Part shown: in pieces, positions 1 to 8,566 of the stretch
Layout: every line of letters begins with the position of its first letter
How positions within the stretch are numbered: position 1 is the first letter of the stretch
Source of the DNA: a virus
IMG/VR virus record: IMGVR_UViG_3300019487_000058
Span: 1 to 38,438 of that record
Length of the DNA stretch: 38,438 bases
Direction: 5' to 3' (one strand)
Translations under genes and position numbers: made by a program
Notes under the pieces: model-generated
The model's input: the letters and a program-made list of their open reading frames with translations, nothing else
Told to the model about the DNA's origin: nothing
The model's database searches: none

Positions 1-423
1 AAAGTAACTCAGACTGAATCAAGTTCTGGAGGTGGTGGTCTTGGGAGCCTTATTGGGGCCATCGTAGGTGCGGCCGGAGCTCTTGTGGCAGCTCCTTTTA
101 CGGGCGGTCTTTCACTTGCCGCAATTCCAGGTGTTTTAGGAGCTGCCGGTACCGGCTCTGCACTCGGTGGTATCGTTGGTGGGGCAATAGATAAACCAGA
201 ACAGGGTGGAATAAGCCAACAGGCAGTTCCTGAATCTCAACAGGAACGGGGAGCTTTGGGCCGTAGATTTGGTCAAGAGGCTCAAGCTAGTGTCCAAGAC
301 ACACCAAGACAATTAGCAGAGGCTCTCCAAGCGACGGCCCAAGCTCCACAACAAGTACAGAACGAATACGCTCCTATTTTGGCCCAAGCTTTTAAACAAT
401 CTTTGGGCGGAAAGGTAGTCTAA
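1..423 (+). CDS. Small glycine-rich virion protein, 3' part (start lies at 38421 if circular)
   Basis: The frame is open from base 1, so the start is outside the linear window. Joined to the ATG at 38421 it gives 146 aa. The visible part begins KVTQTESSSGGGGLGSL and runs through a glycine/alanine hydrophobic stretch (about residues 20-65 of the joined protein) with glycine-zipper spacing, then a Gln/Ala-rich tail. The GTG at base 85 is internal. It sits between a coiled-coil protein (37612-38421) and two more internal-type virion proteins, a position where podoviruses keep DNA-ejection proteins. A membrane-inserting ejection component is inferred from composition and place only; no family is recognised. 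Confidence 0.75.
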   Translation, partial: KVTQTESSSGGGGLGSLIGAIVGAAGALVAAPFTGGLSLAAIPGVLGAAGTGSALGGIVGGAIDKPEQGGISQQAVPESQQERGALGRRFGQEAQASVQDTPRQLAEALQATAQAPQQVQNEYAPILAQAFKQSLGGKVV

Positions 424-1374
424 ATGCCTATTACACCTATTCAAGTTCCAGGCCCTAGAAGTGAGCAAAGAGACAAAGAAGAATCCACAGCGGATAAAAT
501 CCTTAAAGGGTTACAGATAGCGAATCAAGTTTTTCAAATTCCAGTAAGCTACGCTTCATTTACTAAAAATATGGCTGAAAAGGGAGTGGAAGAGCAAAAG
601 CTTGGTGTTGCCACTAGACAAGCTGGTGGGACATTTACAGAAGGTGAACTGGCCGCAAGAAATGAACAGGCATTCCCTATTAAAGCACAAGATCAGGAAA
701 GCATGTTACTTCCTGGCGATGATAAAGAGACCCTTTTACCACCAAGCGAAGCTGAAGCGCCAAAACAATTTGCATCCAGAAGAGGAAGCATTTTATTGCC
801 ATCAGGAGAGAAACAAGAAGCTTACATTGCTTTAAAAAGTGATATTGAGAAATCACGAGCAGATATTGATGCGCTCACTAAAGATGTTAGCCAGGTCTCA
901 GAGACTTATAATCAGGCTGATATCAACTACAAAAATATTTTGCAGGCCGCTCCTAGGGCAGCGGCTTCAAGTGAATCCTCTGAAAAATTATTAGTTAATG
1001 CAGCAAAATTATGGAATCCGAACGTAAGAAGTATTGCTGACATAGGTAAGGATCAATCATTGCCGGAATATATTCAATCATCTTTTGCCTGGTTTACTGG
1101 AAAAGGCAGCCAAAAATTAACAGGAGAACAGATTCAAGAAATAGTAGATCAAAGTCATCAATCCATACAAGGTTATAAACAGGCATTAGATGAAAACTTA
1201 AGTGTTTTTGCCGATAGAGCCGTTGAAAGAGGGTATACGCCTAAACAAATCGGTATTCGAGATAGAGAAATCGCTGAGCCGGTAAAGCTAAGAAAAGCTA
1301 AATCTGGTGTGAGTAAATCATCCAGCAATAAAAATCTAGAAAAAGAATTCCTGGAGCTTTATGGCGGAAAATGA
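424..1374 (+). CDS. Coiled-coil structural protein, probable virion/ejection component
   Basis: 316 aa, starting directly after the upstream stop (TAA-ATG). The N-terminus is Pro/charged-rich. A helical region around residues 135-180 (with ALKSDIEKSRADIDALTKDV) has heptad-like spacing and should form a coiled coil. The C-terminus is basic. The last 14 bases overlap the next gene. No catalytic motif is visible. Its place between the small glycine-rich protein and the 619-aa protein suggests an internal virion protein, but the family is not recognised. Confidence 0.7.
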   Translation: MPITPIQVPGPRSEQRDKEESTADKILKGLQIANQVFQIPVSYASFTKNMAEKGVEEQKLGVATRQAGGTFTEGELAARNEQAFPIKAQDQESMLLPGDDKETLLPPSEAEAPKQFASRRGSILLPSGEKQEAYIALKSDIEKSRADIDALTKDVSQVSETYNQADINYKNILQAAPRAAASSESSEKLLVNAAKLWNPNVRSIADIGKDQSLPEYIQSSFAWFTGKGSQKLTGEQIQEIVDQSHQSIQGYKQALDENLSVFADRAVERGYTPKQIGIRDREIAEPVKLRKAKSGVSKSSSNKNLEKEFLELYGGK

Positions 1375-3220
1375 AAATTCCAATAATGCTTTAGACCAGT
1401 TTAACAAGCTTTCCGATGATGAAAAGCGCTACGTCATCGAGGTAGGAAGGGCAGCTAAAACATTAGAAGATCCATATCAAAAAGCATTGTTCGTTGGGCG
1501 CAGCGCCCTAGAAGGACACACATTAGGTTTATCTGAGCCGGTAATTTCCACATTAAAAGCTTCTGTAAAATCTTTCAGTCCGCAAGTGGATTTTGCCGGT
1601 GCTTATAAAGAAGACGTGGAACAGCGGCGAGCCGAGAAGGCGGCAGCGCCTGGAACAGATATAGCCGCACAAGTTGGTGGAGCTTTTATCCCATCCCCCA
1701 TAAATATAGGTACCAAAATTGGCGGTGTGGCTATGAAGGGGGGCGAAGTTCTTTCTAAAGCCTATAACGTAGCCAATGCTTATATGAGAGGAGCCATTAA
1801 GGGTGGATTGGCTGGATTAGCCTCAACTGGAGCAATGGAGGCCATTGAAGTCCCAACGGGATTTAAAAAACCAGAGGGATCGTTAGAAAGAATAGCGGCT
1901 GGCACTATTATTGGTGGGGCCTTTGGTGCTCCATTAGAAAAAGTAGGTGAAGTCGGCTCTGAGATAGCAAAAAAGGGGTTGCTAAAAGAGGGGGCAAAGG
2001 AAACTGTCGAAGCTGGAAAGAGATTAGGAATAGAACCAACTCCAGGGCAATTATATAAAAGTCAATTCATTCAGGAATTAGAATCCTCAATGAGAAATGA
2101 GCCGTTACCGAATGCCGCTAAAGCTGCCATGCAAAGTCGTAATGAGAAATTAAATGACGTTGCGGAATCTATGTTTGAAGAGGCTATAGGATTGTCGAAG
2201 GCTGAAGTGGGGGCATCGGTTAGAGAGCGATTAATCCAAAAAGTAAATGATATGATTGCCCCAGCAAAAGAGATTTACGAAGAATTATATAAAAAATACG
2301 GAACCGCAACCGCTCCCATATTAAAGACAAATAATGTTATTGTGGATCTGCAAGATGCTGCCCAATTGGATGTTAATTCTAAAACAATTGAGAACGTCTT
2401 AAATCAATTCAAGCCAGCTCTAGAACGCATTCAAACAATAAGTGATTTGAAAAGGGTAAGAGAAAGTATTGGCGCTTTCATGCGCAATACTGATGATGAT
2501 GTTGCTAAGGGTGTGGCTGGTAAAATTTATGAAGCACTTACACAAGATAGAGCGCAGGGTTTACGTGATGCAGGTGCTAAAGTCGGTGATATGCAAGCCG
2601 GTAAAGCTGTGGAATTGGCGGATAGTATTTATAAGGGAGCTGCTCAAACTGTTGGAGAAGCCCTACCAGTTAAGGTTCCAACAACGAAACCATTCCAGGC
2701 TGTTACAAAACAGATAGAGCAAACGGAAAGACTTAAAGTAGGTGATAAGTTTTTCAATTTAAATAATTTGGACCAATTAAAAAAATTTCAAGAGCAATTT
2801 CCGACCGAATTTGATGCCTTGAGACGTGCCAGATTATCAGAGTTACAAGATAAGTCAGGCGGCACAGCGGCTGGGTTTATTAGAATGGTTAAGCAACTAG
2901 AGCCAGAGCATCTTTTTATATTATTTGGGAAAAATGGTAGTCAGAAAGCTAAAGATATAACTACTTTTATAGAATCAATTCCTGAAAGAGTGGGTGGAAG
3001 CGATACTCCAAGAGGAACCAATTGGGCAAATTTTGTTAAAAACATGGTCAGTCTAGTTGGACCATTAGAGACCTATTCAAAAGATCAATTATATAGACTT
3101 TTGACTGGTATGATTTCTGGTGAAAAATTCTCGTCTGCACTTCAAAGACGTGTTGCATTGCCCGTTTCTATTGGCTTTAAACCGGCTGAGGAAAATCCAA
3201 TGAATAGAAGGAAAAAATAA
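1361..3220 (+). CDS. Large internal virion (DNA ejection) protein
   Basis: 619 aa. Residues about 100-200 hold Gly/Ala-rich hydrophobic segments (GGLAGLASTGAMEA, GTIIGGAFGAPLEKVG) of the glycine-zipper kind seen in podovirus ejection proteins that enter the host envelope. The rest is predominantly helical and charged, with a basic C-terminus. The start overlaps the previous gene by 14 bases and the stop overlaps the next start (TAATG), so translation is probably coupled. No lytic transglycosylase motif was seen. The role is inferred from size, composition and location after the tail genes; sequence families here diverge strongly. Confidence 0.7.
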   Translation: MAENENSNNALDQFNKLSDDEKRYVIEVGRAAKTLEDPYQKALFVGRSALEGHTLGLSEPVISTLKASVKSFSPQVDFAGAYKEDVEQRRAEKAAAPGTDIAAQVGGAFIPSPINIGTKIGGVAMKGGEVLSKAYNVANAYMRGAIKGGLAGLASTGAMEAIEVPTGFKKPEGSLERIAAGTIIGGAFGAPLEKVGEVGSEIAKKGLLKEGAKETVEAGKRLGIEPTPGQLYKSQFIQELESSMRNEPLPNAAKAAMQSRNEKLNDVAESMFEEAIGLSKAEVGASVRERLIQKVNDMIAPAKEIYEELYKKYGTATAPILKTNNVIVDLQDAAQLDVNSKTIENVLNQFKPALERIQTISDLKRVRESIGAFMRNTDDDVAKGVAGKIYEALTQDRAQGLRDAGAKVGDMQAGKAVELADSIYKGAAQTVGEALPVKVPTTKPFQAVTKQIEQTERLKVGDKFFNLNNLDQLKKFQEQFPTEFDALRRARLSELQDKSGGTAAGFIRMVKQLEPEHLFILFGKNGSQKAKDITTFIESIPERVGGSDTPRGTNWANFVKNMVSLVGPLETYSKDQLYRLLTGMISGEKFSSALQRRVALPVSIGFKPAEENPMNRRKK

Positions 3221-4569
3221 TGTCAGCACCAAGCGTAACATACACATTTACTAATGGGACTACCGCAGATGGCTCGCAGGTCAATCAGAATTTCACCGAT
3301 GTCTTAAATGGTATTAGTGACGGTTCAAAAGATTTGACCATCAATGATTTTACAGCCAACGGCAATGTCATTTTAGGGTCTTCTACTGCCGATAGCCTTG
3401 TTATAAATGCGGATTTGAGTTCGTCAATTACTCTCAATACGACATTTACATATGATATTGGAGAGGCGACCGTAGGATTAAGAGATCTTTATCTGGGAAG
3501 TGCCGATTCGGCAGCTAGAACCACAAAAATTCGTGGAGCTACAGTCGCTTCGAGTTATACGCTTACTACACCTACGAGTGGGGGAACATCTAGATTTAGA
3601 ACTCTTACTGATGGGAGTGGAGGTCTATCTTTTGAAGAGGTCCGAGATTCTAGACATATAAATAATCTTGCATTAACCGCCTCAGTTGGTTCGAGTGCTT
3701 TAACCATTGCTCTTAAAGGTGCAAATGGCAGCGACCCAAGCGCAACAAATGTGGCTGAGGTTGCCTTTAGAAGTGCTACTGCTGCGACAGGAACACCAGT
3801 ATATAGATCCGCGACTTCGGCAACGTCTTTAGTGATTTCATCAGGATCTACTCTGGGTCATGTCAGTGCTACCAACGAGTTTATTTATGTTTATGCCCTA
3901 GACAATGCTGGAACTATTGAATTAGCTGCAACCACCACCAGAATTGATGAGGGAACGAGACAGAGCACAACAGCTGAGGGTGGCGCTGGAGCATCAGATA
4001 GTCGAACTGTGATTTATTCAACAACAGCCAGAAGTAATGTTGGCATGAGATTGATCGGTCGATTAAAGAGCAATCAAGCCACAGCAGGAACATGGGCTAC
4101 TGCCATTAGTGAGATTAGTCTTTATAGCAATTCAGATTATACCCAAGAACTAAGTCAAGTTATCGGGGATTCCCCAAATGGTCATGGATCCACTAATACT
4201 GCCATTAGAAGATGGAGCAATTCAACTACGATTGGGTCAGCGATCACATACGCTGATTCCGCAACCGATGGAATGACACTCACCATCAATGAAGCCGGAC
4301 TTTATCTAATCACTTATTCCGATGGTAGAAGTGGCAATACGGCAGCCCATGGTATTAGTGTTAATTCAAACCAACTTACAAGTAACATCACTGGGATCAC
4401 TACGGCACATAGGCTCATGTCCAACGCGAATACTCCCGCAGATGCGATTTTATGTGTGAGTGCCATGGCTAGGCTTATACCAGGTGATATTGTGAGAACC
4501 CATACTGATACTACTAATAATATTACTGCAGCATCGGCACAATTTAGGATTCACAAAATGAGTGAATAA
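3220..4569 (+). CDS. Tail fibre/spike with C1q-like C-terminal domain
   Basis: 449 aa, rich in Ser, Thr, Gly and Ala with many short beta repeats. The N-terminus (MSAPSVTYTFTNGTTADGSQ) resembles the start of many environmental phage fibre proteins, where it would join the virion. The C-terminal 130 residues have the pattern of a C1q/TNF-like trimeric jelly roll: GLYLITYSDG, then LIPGDIVRTHTD and a final FRIHKM strand. This would be the receptor-binding end. It lies between ejection proteins and the lysis cassette. The high Ser/Thr content makes it one possible acceptor for O-glycosylation by the Maf-like protein at 33009-34022, which is speculation. Confidence 0.75.
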   Translation: MSAPSVTYTFTNGTTADGSQVNQNFTDVLNGISDGSKDLTINDFTANGNVILGSSTADSLVINADLSSSITLNTTFTYDIGEATVGLRDLYLGSADSAARTTKIRGATVASSYTLTTPTSGGTSRFRTLTDGSGGLSFEEVRDSRHINNLALTASVGSSALTIALKGANGSDPSATNVAEVAFRSATAATGTPVYRSATSATSLVISSGSTLGHVSATNEFIYVYALDNAGTIELAATTTRIDEGTRQSTTAEGGAGASDSRTVIYSTTARSNVGMRLIGRLKSNQATAGTWATAISEISLYSNSDYTQELSQVIGDSPNGHGSTNTAIRRWSNSTTIGSAITYADSATDGMTLTINEAGLYLITYSDGRSGNTAAHGISVNSNQLTSNITGITTAHRLMSNANTPADAILCVSAMARLIPGDIVRTHTDTTNNITAASAQFRIHKMSE

Positions 4570-4570
4570 A

Positions 4571-4789
4571 ATGGATGATCTCTTAAAACATCACATTCGG
4601 GAGACCGAGCGACGATTTGACGAGATCATGGAAGAGTTAGATGACATCACTATTAAAATTGATTCCTTACAGGAATTTAAGATCACAACGCATACGTCAT
4701 CTAAATGGATAAGTGTTATTATTAGCTCTTTAGTCGGATTTTTAACATTCACTGTGACCGTTGCGGTCACTTATTTTACGGGAAGGTAA
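4571..4789 (+). CDS. Small coiled-coil membrane protein, XhlA/holin-like
   Basis: 72 aa from the ATG at 4571, one base after the fibre stop; a GTG at 4562 would add three residues inside the fibre gene. Residues 1-40 are a charged amphipathic helix with heptads (ETERRFDEIMEELDDITIKI). Residues about 46-68 are one hydrophobic segment (WISVIISSLVGFLTFTVTVA), followed by FTGR. A cytoplasmic coiled coil with one C-terminal membrane segment matches XhlA-type holin-associated proteins. It leads a set ending in an M15 endolysin, supporting a role in lysis timing. Confidence 0.65.
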   Translation: MDDLLKHHIRETERRFDEIMEELDDITIKIDSLQEFKITTHTSSKWISVIISSLVGFLTFTVTVAVTYFTGR

Positions 4790-4791
4790 AA

Positions 4792-5130
4792 ATGGAAAAC
4801 TTGAAAAAATATGCATCTCTTGTCGCTGAAGGATTAAATGTTCTAAGCGGTCTAAAAAACAAAAAGGGGATTGGAGTTATCTTTAATCTAACAGACGAAG
4901 CAATGGCTGCTTTGGCTGTTGATCCAGTAGCCCTAAAAGCTGAATTACCGCTTTTACTTGTGCCAGAGAAACGAAAAGAAGTAGTTGATCAATTCAAAGG
5001 TAAATTGGCACTTGAGAATAAGGTCAATGAGGCTAAAATTAAAGATGTGGTTGATGTCGCATCCGATGGTGTCGATGCTGTGGTTCATGTCTTAAGCGTT
5101 GTTAATAAAGTTAAAGCTTTGGTAGCCTAA
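4792..5130 (+). CDS. Hypothetical helical protein in the lysis cassette
   Basis: 112 aa, beginning two bases after the preceding stop. It is entirely helical in character with alternating hydrophobic and Lys/Asp/Glu residues and a long Val-rich C-terminal helix (VDAVVHVLSVVNKVKALVA). No signal peptide, Cys or catalytic motif is present. Its location between a holin-like gene and a secreted protein suggests an envelope-related or lysis-related role, but I do not recognise the family. Confidence 0.6.
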   Translation: MENLKKYASLVAEGLNVLSGLKNKKGIGVIFNLTDEAMAALAVDPVALKAELPLLLVPEKRKEVVDQFKGKLALENKVNEAKIKDVVDVASDGVDAVVHVLSVVNKVKALVA

Positions 5131-5146
5131 AAACAGGGGGTAAAAA

Positions 5147-5821
5147 ATGAAAGTTCTATTCTTTCTGCTCTGCCTTACAAGTGTATCTATGGGCGCTGTT
5201 ACTGCCGTGCAAGAGGCGGGACGTGCCGAAGAGGAAATACTACAAGGTAGACTAAATAAGATTTCTCAAAAAGCCATTGATGGCGCCATTAGACTTGCTG
5301 CAAGCCAATTGCAAAAAGAAGGGTACTTATTAGAGGCGGCAGTTATGGTGCAAGAGTGGGACAATCAGTACAAATGGGAATTTGCTAGGTATACGAATGC
5401 CAGTCAAGACACGAGAGACATTGGCGATCATTCTGAAATCTGGCCTTGGTTAACTGAGAAATACAACATGCTTGAACTGCTTTTAGGTCTTCCTATGTGC
5501 GAGCGTTTGCATTTAACAGCGCTTAAAATTTTCAATTTCACCCCAAAAATAGTCTTCCGTCCCAAAACATTTCCCATGGATCAGGTCTTAGGGGATAGGA
5601 AAGATGAGTATCTGCGCCATTGTGTTGAGGGGCAGTATTATTATGGATTGGTACCAGAGGCAACCTATTGGGGAGCGTATTTAGCTTGTAGTTTTGCATC
5701 CTCTGGGTCTGGTTTTATTTTGCTCTGTGGAACATTGGGGAATTTAGCAGAGAAAGTAATGGCAAAATTCGCTGCACCAAAACTATGTGGTGCTATCTAC
5801 GATAGGGCGGTGGGGCAATGA
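5147..5821 (+). CDS. Exported protein of unknown function (signal peptide)
   Basis: 224 aa with SD AGGGGG seven bases before the ATG. Residues 1-17 (MKVLFFLLCLTSVSMGA) are a clear Sec signal peptide, probably cut near SMGA. The mature part has six Cys that could pair in the periplasm, an aromatic patch (WDNQYKWEFARY) and a late hydrophobic stretch (FASSGSGFILLCGTLGNLA). Pattern and Cys content recall bacterial conjugation/TraU-like exported proteins only loosely, and I do not assign it. The next gene starts four bases before its stop. Confidence 0.65.
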   Translation: MKVLFFLLCLTSVSMGAVTAVQEAGRAEEEILQGRLNKISQKAIDGAIRLAASQLQKEGYLLEAAVMVQEWDNQYKWEFARYTNASQDTRDIGDHSEIWPWLTEKYNMLELLLGLPMCERLHLTALKIFNFTPKIVFRPKTFPMDQVLGDRKDEYLRHCVEGQYYYGLVPEATYWGAYLACSFASSGSGFILLCGTLGNLAEKVMAKFAAPKLCGAIYDRAVGQ

Positions 5822-6060
5822 TACCAGCATGGCTAATCAATTTACTTGTGTCTTTGGCTATTAAAATAGGTCTTCCTTATGTGGCAAAACTATTTCCTTG
5901 GTTACCAAAGGAAATTTTAGCTATCATAGAAGAGCTTTTAAATGACCTTACAAATCCAGATATTTCCAATAGCTCAGCAAAGAAACGAGCGTTGAGAAAG
6001 ATGAGAGCCGAAAGAGAGAAGTTAAGCCAGGTTGGAGTTCCATCTGATCTAGTGAAATGA
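5818..6060 (+). CDS. Small membrane protein, holin-like
   Basis: 80 aa, overlapping both neighbours by four bases (ATGA), so it is translationally coupled to the exported protein and to the endolysin. Residues 1-30 (MIPAWLINLLVSLAIKIGLP and on) are hydrophobic and could form one membrane segment or re-entrant helix. The C-terminal half is a highly charged helix (SAKKRALRKMRAEREKLS). One membrane segment followed by a basic tail directly before the endolysin fits a holin or holin partner. The upstream 4571-4789 protein is the competing holin candidate. Confidence 0.6.
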   Translation: MIPAWLINLLVSLAIKIGLPYVAKLFPWLPKEILAIIEELLNDLTNPDISNSSAKKRALRKMRAEREKLSQVGVPSDLVK

Positions 6061-6428
6061 TAACGAAGAAAGAATTAAACCCCACAGGAATCATTCTTAC
6101 TAAGGAACAAGAAGGAAATTTTGAGAAGCTCTTTAAAGCGATGAATATGCTTAGGGCATATTACGGAAGACCGATGATTATCACCTCAGGTGTAAGAACC
6201 GAGCAGATGCAGATGAGAATAAACCCATCGAATCCCAATTCAGCCCACAGGCAAGCAGGCGCATGCGATGTAAATGATCCTGAGAAAGAGCTTTCCGGGT
6301 GGTGCATTGACAACTTGGACAAGATAGTTGAATGTGATCTCTACTTGGAACACCGTTACCCTTATATGAGGCATCAGCACTTTCAGGTGATAGCTCCCAA
6401 ATCCGGGCGAAGAATCTTTCTGCCTTAA
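6057..6428 (+). CDS. Endolysin, peptidase M15A-like (peptidoglycan endopeptidase)
   Basis: 123 aa. The M15A zinc-site pattern is visible: SGVRT at 44-48, then SAHRQAGACDVND at 62-74 with zinc ligands His64 and Asp71, and HQHFQV at 106-111 where one His (likely His108) completes the site. This family cuts peptide cross-links in peptidoglycan. The length fits the compact catalytic domain without a cell-wall-binding domain, as in phages of Gram-negative hosts. There is no signal peptide, so release should depend on a holin from the preceding genes. The stop overlaps the end of the convergent gene on the other strand by four bases. Confidence 0.88.
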   Translation: MITKKELNPTGIILTKEQEGNFEKLFKAMNMLRAYYGRPMIITSGVRTEQMQMRINPSNPNSAHRQAGACDVNDPEKELSGWCIDNLDKIVECDLYLEHRYPYMRHQHFQVIAPKSGRRIFLP

Positions 6429-6649
6429 GACCAATCCCAACCGTTCTGCGCATTGAGCTCCTTTTCGAGCTCGGCTTCTTGCTCATCTGTTCTAGCAATG
6501 ATTCTATTTCTAGTTTTAGGTTTTTTACGAAGTGAAAGAGGAATTTCATTAATGGGTCCGTATCCTTTAAGAATCCGGTGTATAAGCCACAGAGTGCCGA
6601 CTTGGGTTATAAAGCACATGATTGAGATAGCAAGTTGAATGTCCAGCAT
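6425..6649 (-). CDS. Small N-terminally anchored membrane protein
   Basis: 74 aa. Residues 3-25 (DIQLAISIMCFITQVGTLWL) form one membrane segment, followed by a basic then acidic cytoplasmic or periplasmic tail (TDEQEAELEKELNAQNGWDW). It is the last gene of the sugar operon and its first 83 bases overlap the 3' end of the acetyltransferase gene. Topology would allow an inner-membrane spanin subunit, but it is on the opposite strand from the lysis genes and short, so this is only one option. The ending LNAQ is reminiscent of the tails in the 14.7-16.9 kb gene block. Confidence 0.55.
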   Translation of the reverse strand: MLDIQLAISIMCFITQVGTLWLIHRILKGYGPINEIPLSLRKKPKTRNRIIARTDEQEAELEKELNAQNGWDWS

Positions 6650-7157
6650 CCCATTCCTCTCTTAATATTCCCATAATATGGGCGTCAATCAATTTCCCAT
6701 TCTTAAAATAATGATGCCTTAATTTACCCTCTTGTTTCATCCCAATTGATTCAAAGAGTGTCAACGCTGGGTTCCCCTCGAATGTCTCACCCCAAATGCG
6801 ATTTAACCCAAATTCATAAAATCCTCTTGAAAAGAGGTCTTTAATTGCCTCTTTTGCATATCCCTGCCGTTGATGTTTAACCGATATGTATAGGGAGAAT
6901 TCCGCAACTCTACTAATCCAATTGATCCCAGTAAAACCACACACACCCACCGGAAATATATTATTCTTTTGCTTGGCAACATAAATGCCGTAAAACTGGC
7001 TTGAATGTTCCGAATCAACTTTAGCCCAATATTCTTGATGCTGGCCCATGCTTCTAATCGTATGCTGTCTGCACCATGTATAAATTTGTGGATCATTTCT
7101 CCAATGAAAAGCCGATTCATAAGGCACCACATCTAGAAATACTATTGGTCTAGACAT
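6567..7157 (-). CDS. GNAT N-acetyltransferase, PseH/RimJ-like, in nonulosonate operon
   Basis: 196 aa from the ATG at 7157; an upstream in-frame start at 7205 would lie mostly inside the preceding gene. The GNAT fold signature is clear: beta-4 strand (EFSLYISVKHQRQGYAKEA) with the acetyl-CoA loop Q-R-Q-G-Y-A, then LNRIWGETFEGNPALTLFES and GMKQEGKLRHHYFKNGK typical of the PseH/RimJ branch. In NulO pathways PseH acetylates the 4-amino group of a UDP-sugar. The operon context (dehydratase, aminotransferase, cytidylyltransferase) supports this over ribosomal protein acetylation. A roughly 20-residue C-terminal extension overlaps the next gene. Confidence 0.85.
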   Translation of the reverse strand: MSRPIVFLDVVPYESAFHWRNDPQIYTWCRQHTIRSMGQHQEYWAKVDSEHSSQFYGIYVAKQKNNIFPVGVCGFTGINWISRVAEFSLYISVKHQRQGYAKEAIKDLFSRGFYEFGLNRIWGETFEGNPALTLFESIGMKQEGKLRHHYFKNGKLIDAHIMGILREEWDAGHSTCYLNHVLYNPSRHSVAYTPDS

Positions 7158-7314
7158 ATTCAAGCACAATAGATTTAAGCCTGTAGTATGACTGCTCAAC
7201 TTCAAAGTTAGCTCCGTCGTTGAGTGCCACTAAACACCTATTCATTTTCGTGGGGTGTTCTGAAACCCTTTTTATATCATCAGCTTGGATAAGTAGTTTC
7301 GTGGACAGCTCCAT
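7150..7314 (-). CDS. Small protein, FlbD-like pattern
   Basis: About 54 aa from the ATG at 7314 (preceded by CAAGAG). A TTG at 7416 would add 34 residues but overlaps the aminotransferase end and has its SD-like AAGGAG inside the start, so the shorter form is preferred. The sequence LLIQADDIKRVSEHPTK then CLVALNDGANFEVEQS resembles small beta-rich proteins such as FlbD (I..I...P...V.L.DG..F.V.E). The function is unknown. It sits between the aminotransferase and acetyltransferase and overlaps the latter by eight bases, so it is part of the operon. Confidence 0.55.
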   Translation of the reverse strand: MELSTKLLIQADDIKRVSEHPTKMNRCLVALNDGANFEVEQSYYRLKSIVLEYV

Positions 7315-7360
7315 TTTCTCTTGTGTTGCCTGCCCCTTAAGTTCGAACTTAATGGGTAGC

Positions 7361-8566
7361 TCAATCCATTTGTCGGACGGTTTCTGCAAAAGGTTTTTTT
7401 GGGATTTCTCCTTCAAGGATCACCTCATTATTTCCTATTTTGATTAAGATAGCTGTAAATGTTTTAATAAGCTCGAATGTCAATTCTGCATGATTCAAAT
7501 TCCAAAAGTAGGATGGTCCAACGAGAATTCTTGCTTTGCAACACTCTTGGAAAAAAAGAGCCTTGGTCAAATCATCTTTAGCTTTCCAAATGCCTCTTGT
7601 CGGGTAGCCTTCCATTTTGATTAAGTCAGGATTTATTTGATTGAATGCATCTTGGAATATTTTGGCTTGCTCCCATATGTTGATAACCGGATGCTCCGTA
7701 CGTAAGAGATCCAATGTCTCCATAGCTGCGGCGATAGATAACCTCTCCCCACTAAATGTAGAAGAAACAAAGTAATCACTCTCCATAACATCTTTTTTGC
7801 CCCCCACAACAGAAATTGGCATTCCACCACCCAAAGCTTTTCCGGTGATTATAAGATCAGGGGTAACTCCAGACCATACAGCAACCGAAAGACCAGGGAA
7901 TCTTAAGCCAGTTATTGTCTCATCGAAAATTAAGATAATGTCATGGGCATTGCATATCTCACGTAGCTTCTTTAAAAAGATCATTCTCGTATCAGAAAAA
8001 TCTGTAATTACAGGCTCAATAATAATCCCAGCCAAACGATCATAATCCCATGAATCATGAATCGAGCCGATCGTTTCACTGAAATGCGTTGGAATACCTT
8101 TCGCCGGCGGCGTCATGCTTATAAATTCATCATGCCATCCATGATAACCTTCAGAGGCTATGAGATTCCATCCTGTTACGGCCCTTGCCATTCTAATGGC
8201 TGCGGTACACGCGTCACTTCCGGATTTTAAGATCCTGATTCTATCGACGAATGGGAAACAGGCTTTAAACTTTTCCGCGAATTCTACTTCCATGGTTGAG
8301 GACAAAGATAATGAAAACCCTGTATCCAATTTGTTTTGGATAGCCTCTTTGATATGTCTATTGTTATAGCCCAACAGATTAGTGCCCAAACCACAGATAA
8401 AATCAATATACTGGCGCCCTTGCGTATCTGTGACATAACATCCATGCCCTCTTTCTAAATGCGTTGGGTAAACTCCAAAAACGAATGTCTCTGGTCTTTT
8501 GGAATTAGTTAATGCGCTATGTGCGATGGATTCTTGAGCGCGTCTATACCATGAAAAATTTGTCAT
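7361..8566 (-). CDS. Class III PLP aminotransferase (GSAM-like), nonulosonate/amino-sugar pathway
   Basis: 401 aa, full length for glutamate-1-semialdehyde aminomutase-like class III enzymes. Seen: KSGSDACTAAIRMARAVTG (114-132, phosphate-binding loop), YHGWHD (141-146), IFDETITGLRF (213-223, Asp215 contacts the PLP pyridine nitrogen) and ITGKALGGGMP (240-250) with Lys243 as the Schiff-base lysine. It overlaps the cytidylyltransferase by four bases. In this operon the likely substrate is a keto-sugar or an acyclic sugar derivative rather than glutamate semialdehyde, since no other haem genes are present. Canonical Pse/Leg pathways use DegT-family enzymes at the amination step, so a class III enzyme is a departure. 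Confidence 0.88.
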   Translation of the reverse strand: MTNFSWYRRAQESIAHSALTNSKRPETFVFGVYPTHLERGHGCYVTDTQGRQYIDFICGLGTNLLGYNNRHIKEAIQNKLDTGFSLSLSSTMEVEFAEKFKACFPFVDRIRILKSGSDACTAAIRMARAVTGWNLIASEGYHGWHDEFISMTPPAKGIPTHFSETIGSIHDSWDYDRLAGIIIEPVITDFSDTRMIFLKKLREICNAHDIILIFDETITGLRFPGLSVAVWSGVTPDLIITGKALGGGMPISVVGGKKDVMESDYFVSSTFSGERLSIAAAMETLDLLRTEHPVINIWEQAKIFQDAFNQINPDLIKMEGYPTRGIWKAKDDLTKALFFQECCKARILVGPSYFWNLNHAELTFELIKTFTAILIKIGNNEVILEGEIPKKPFAETVRQMD

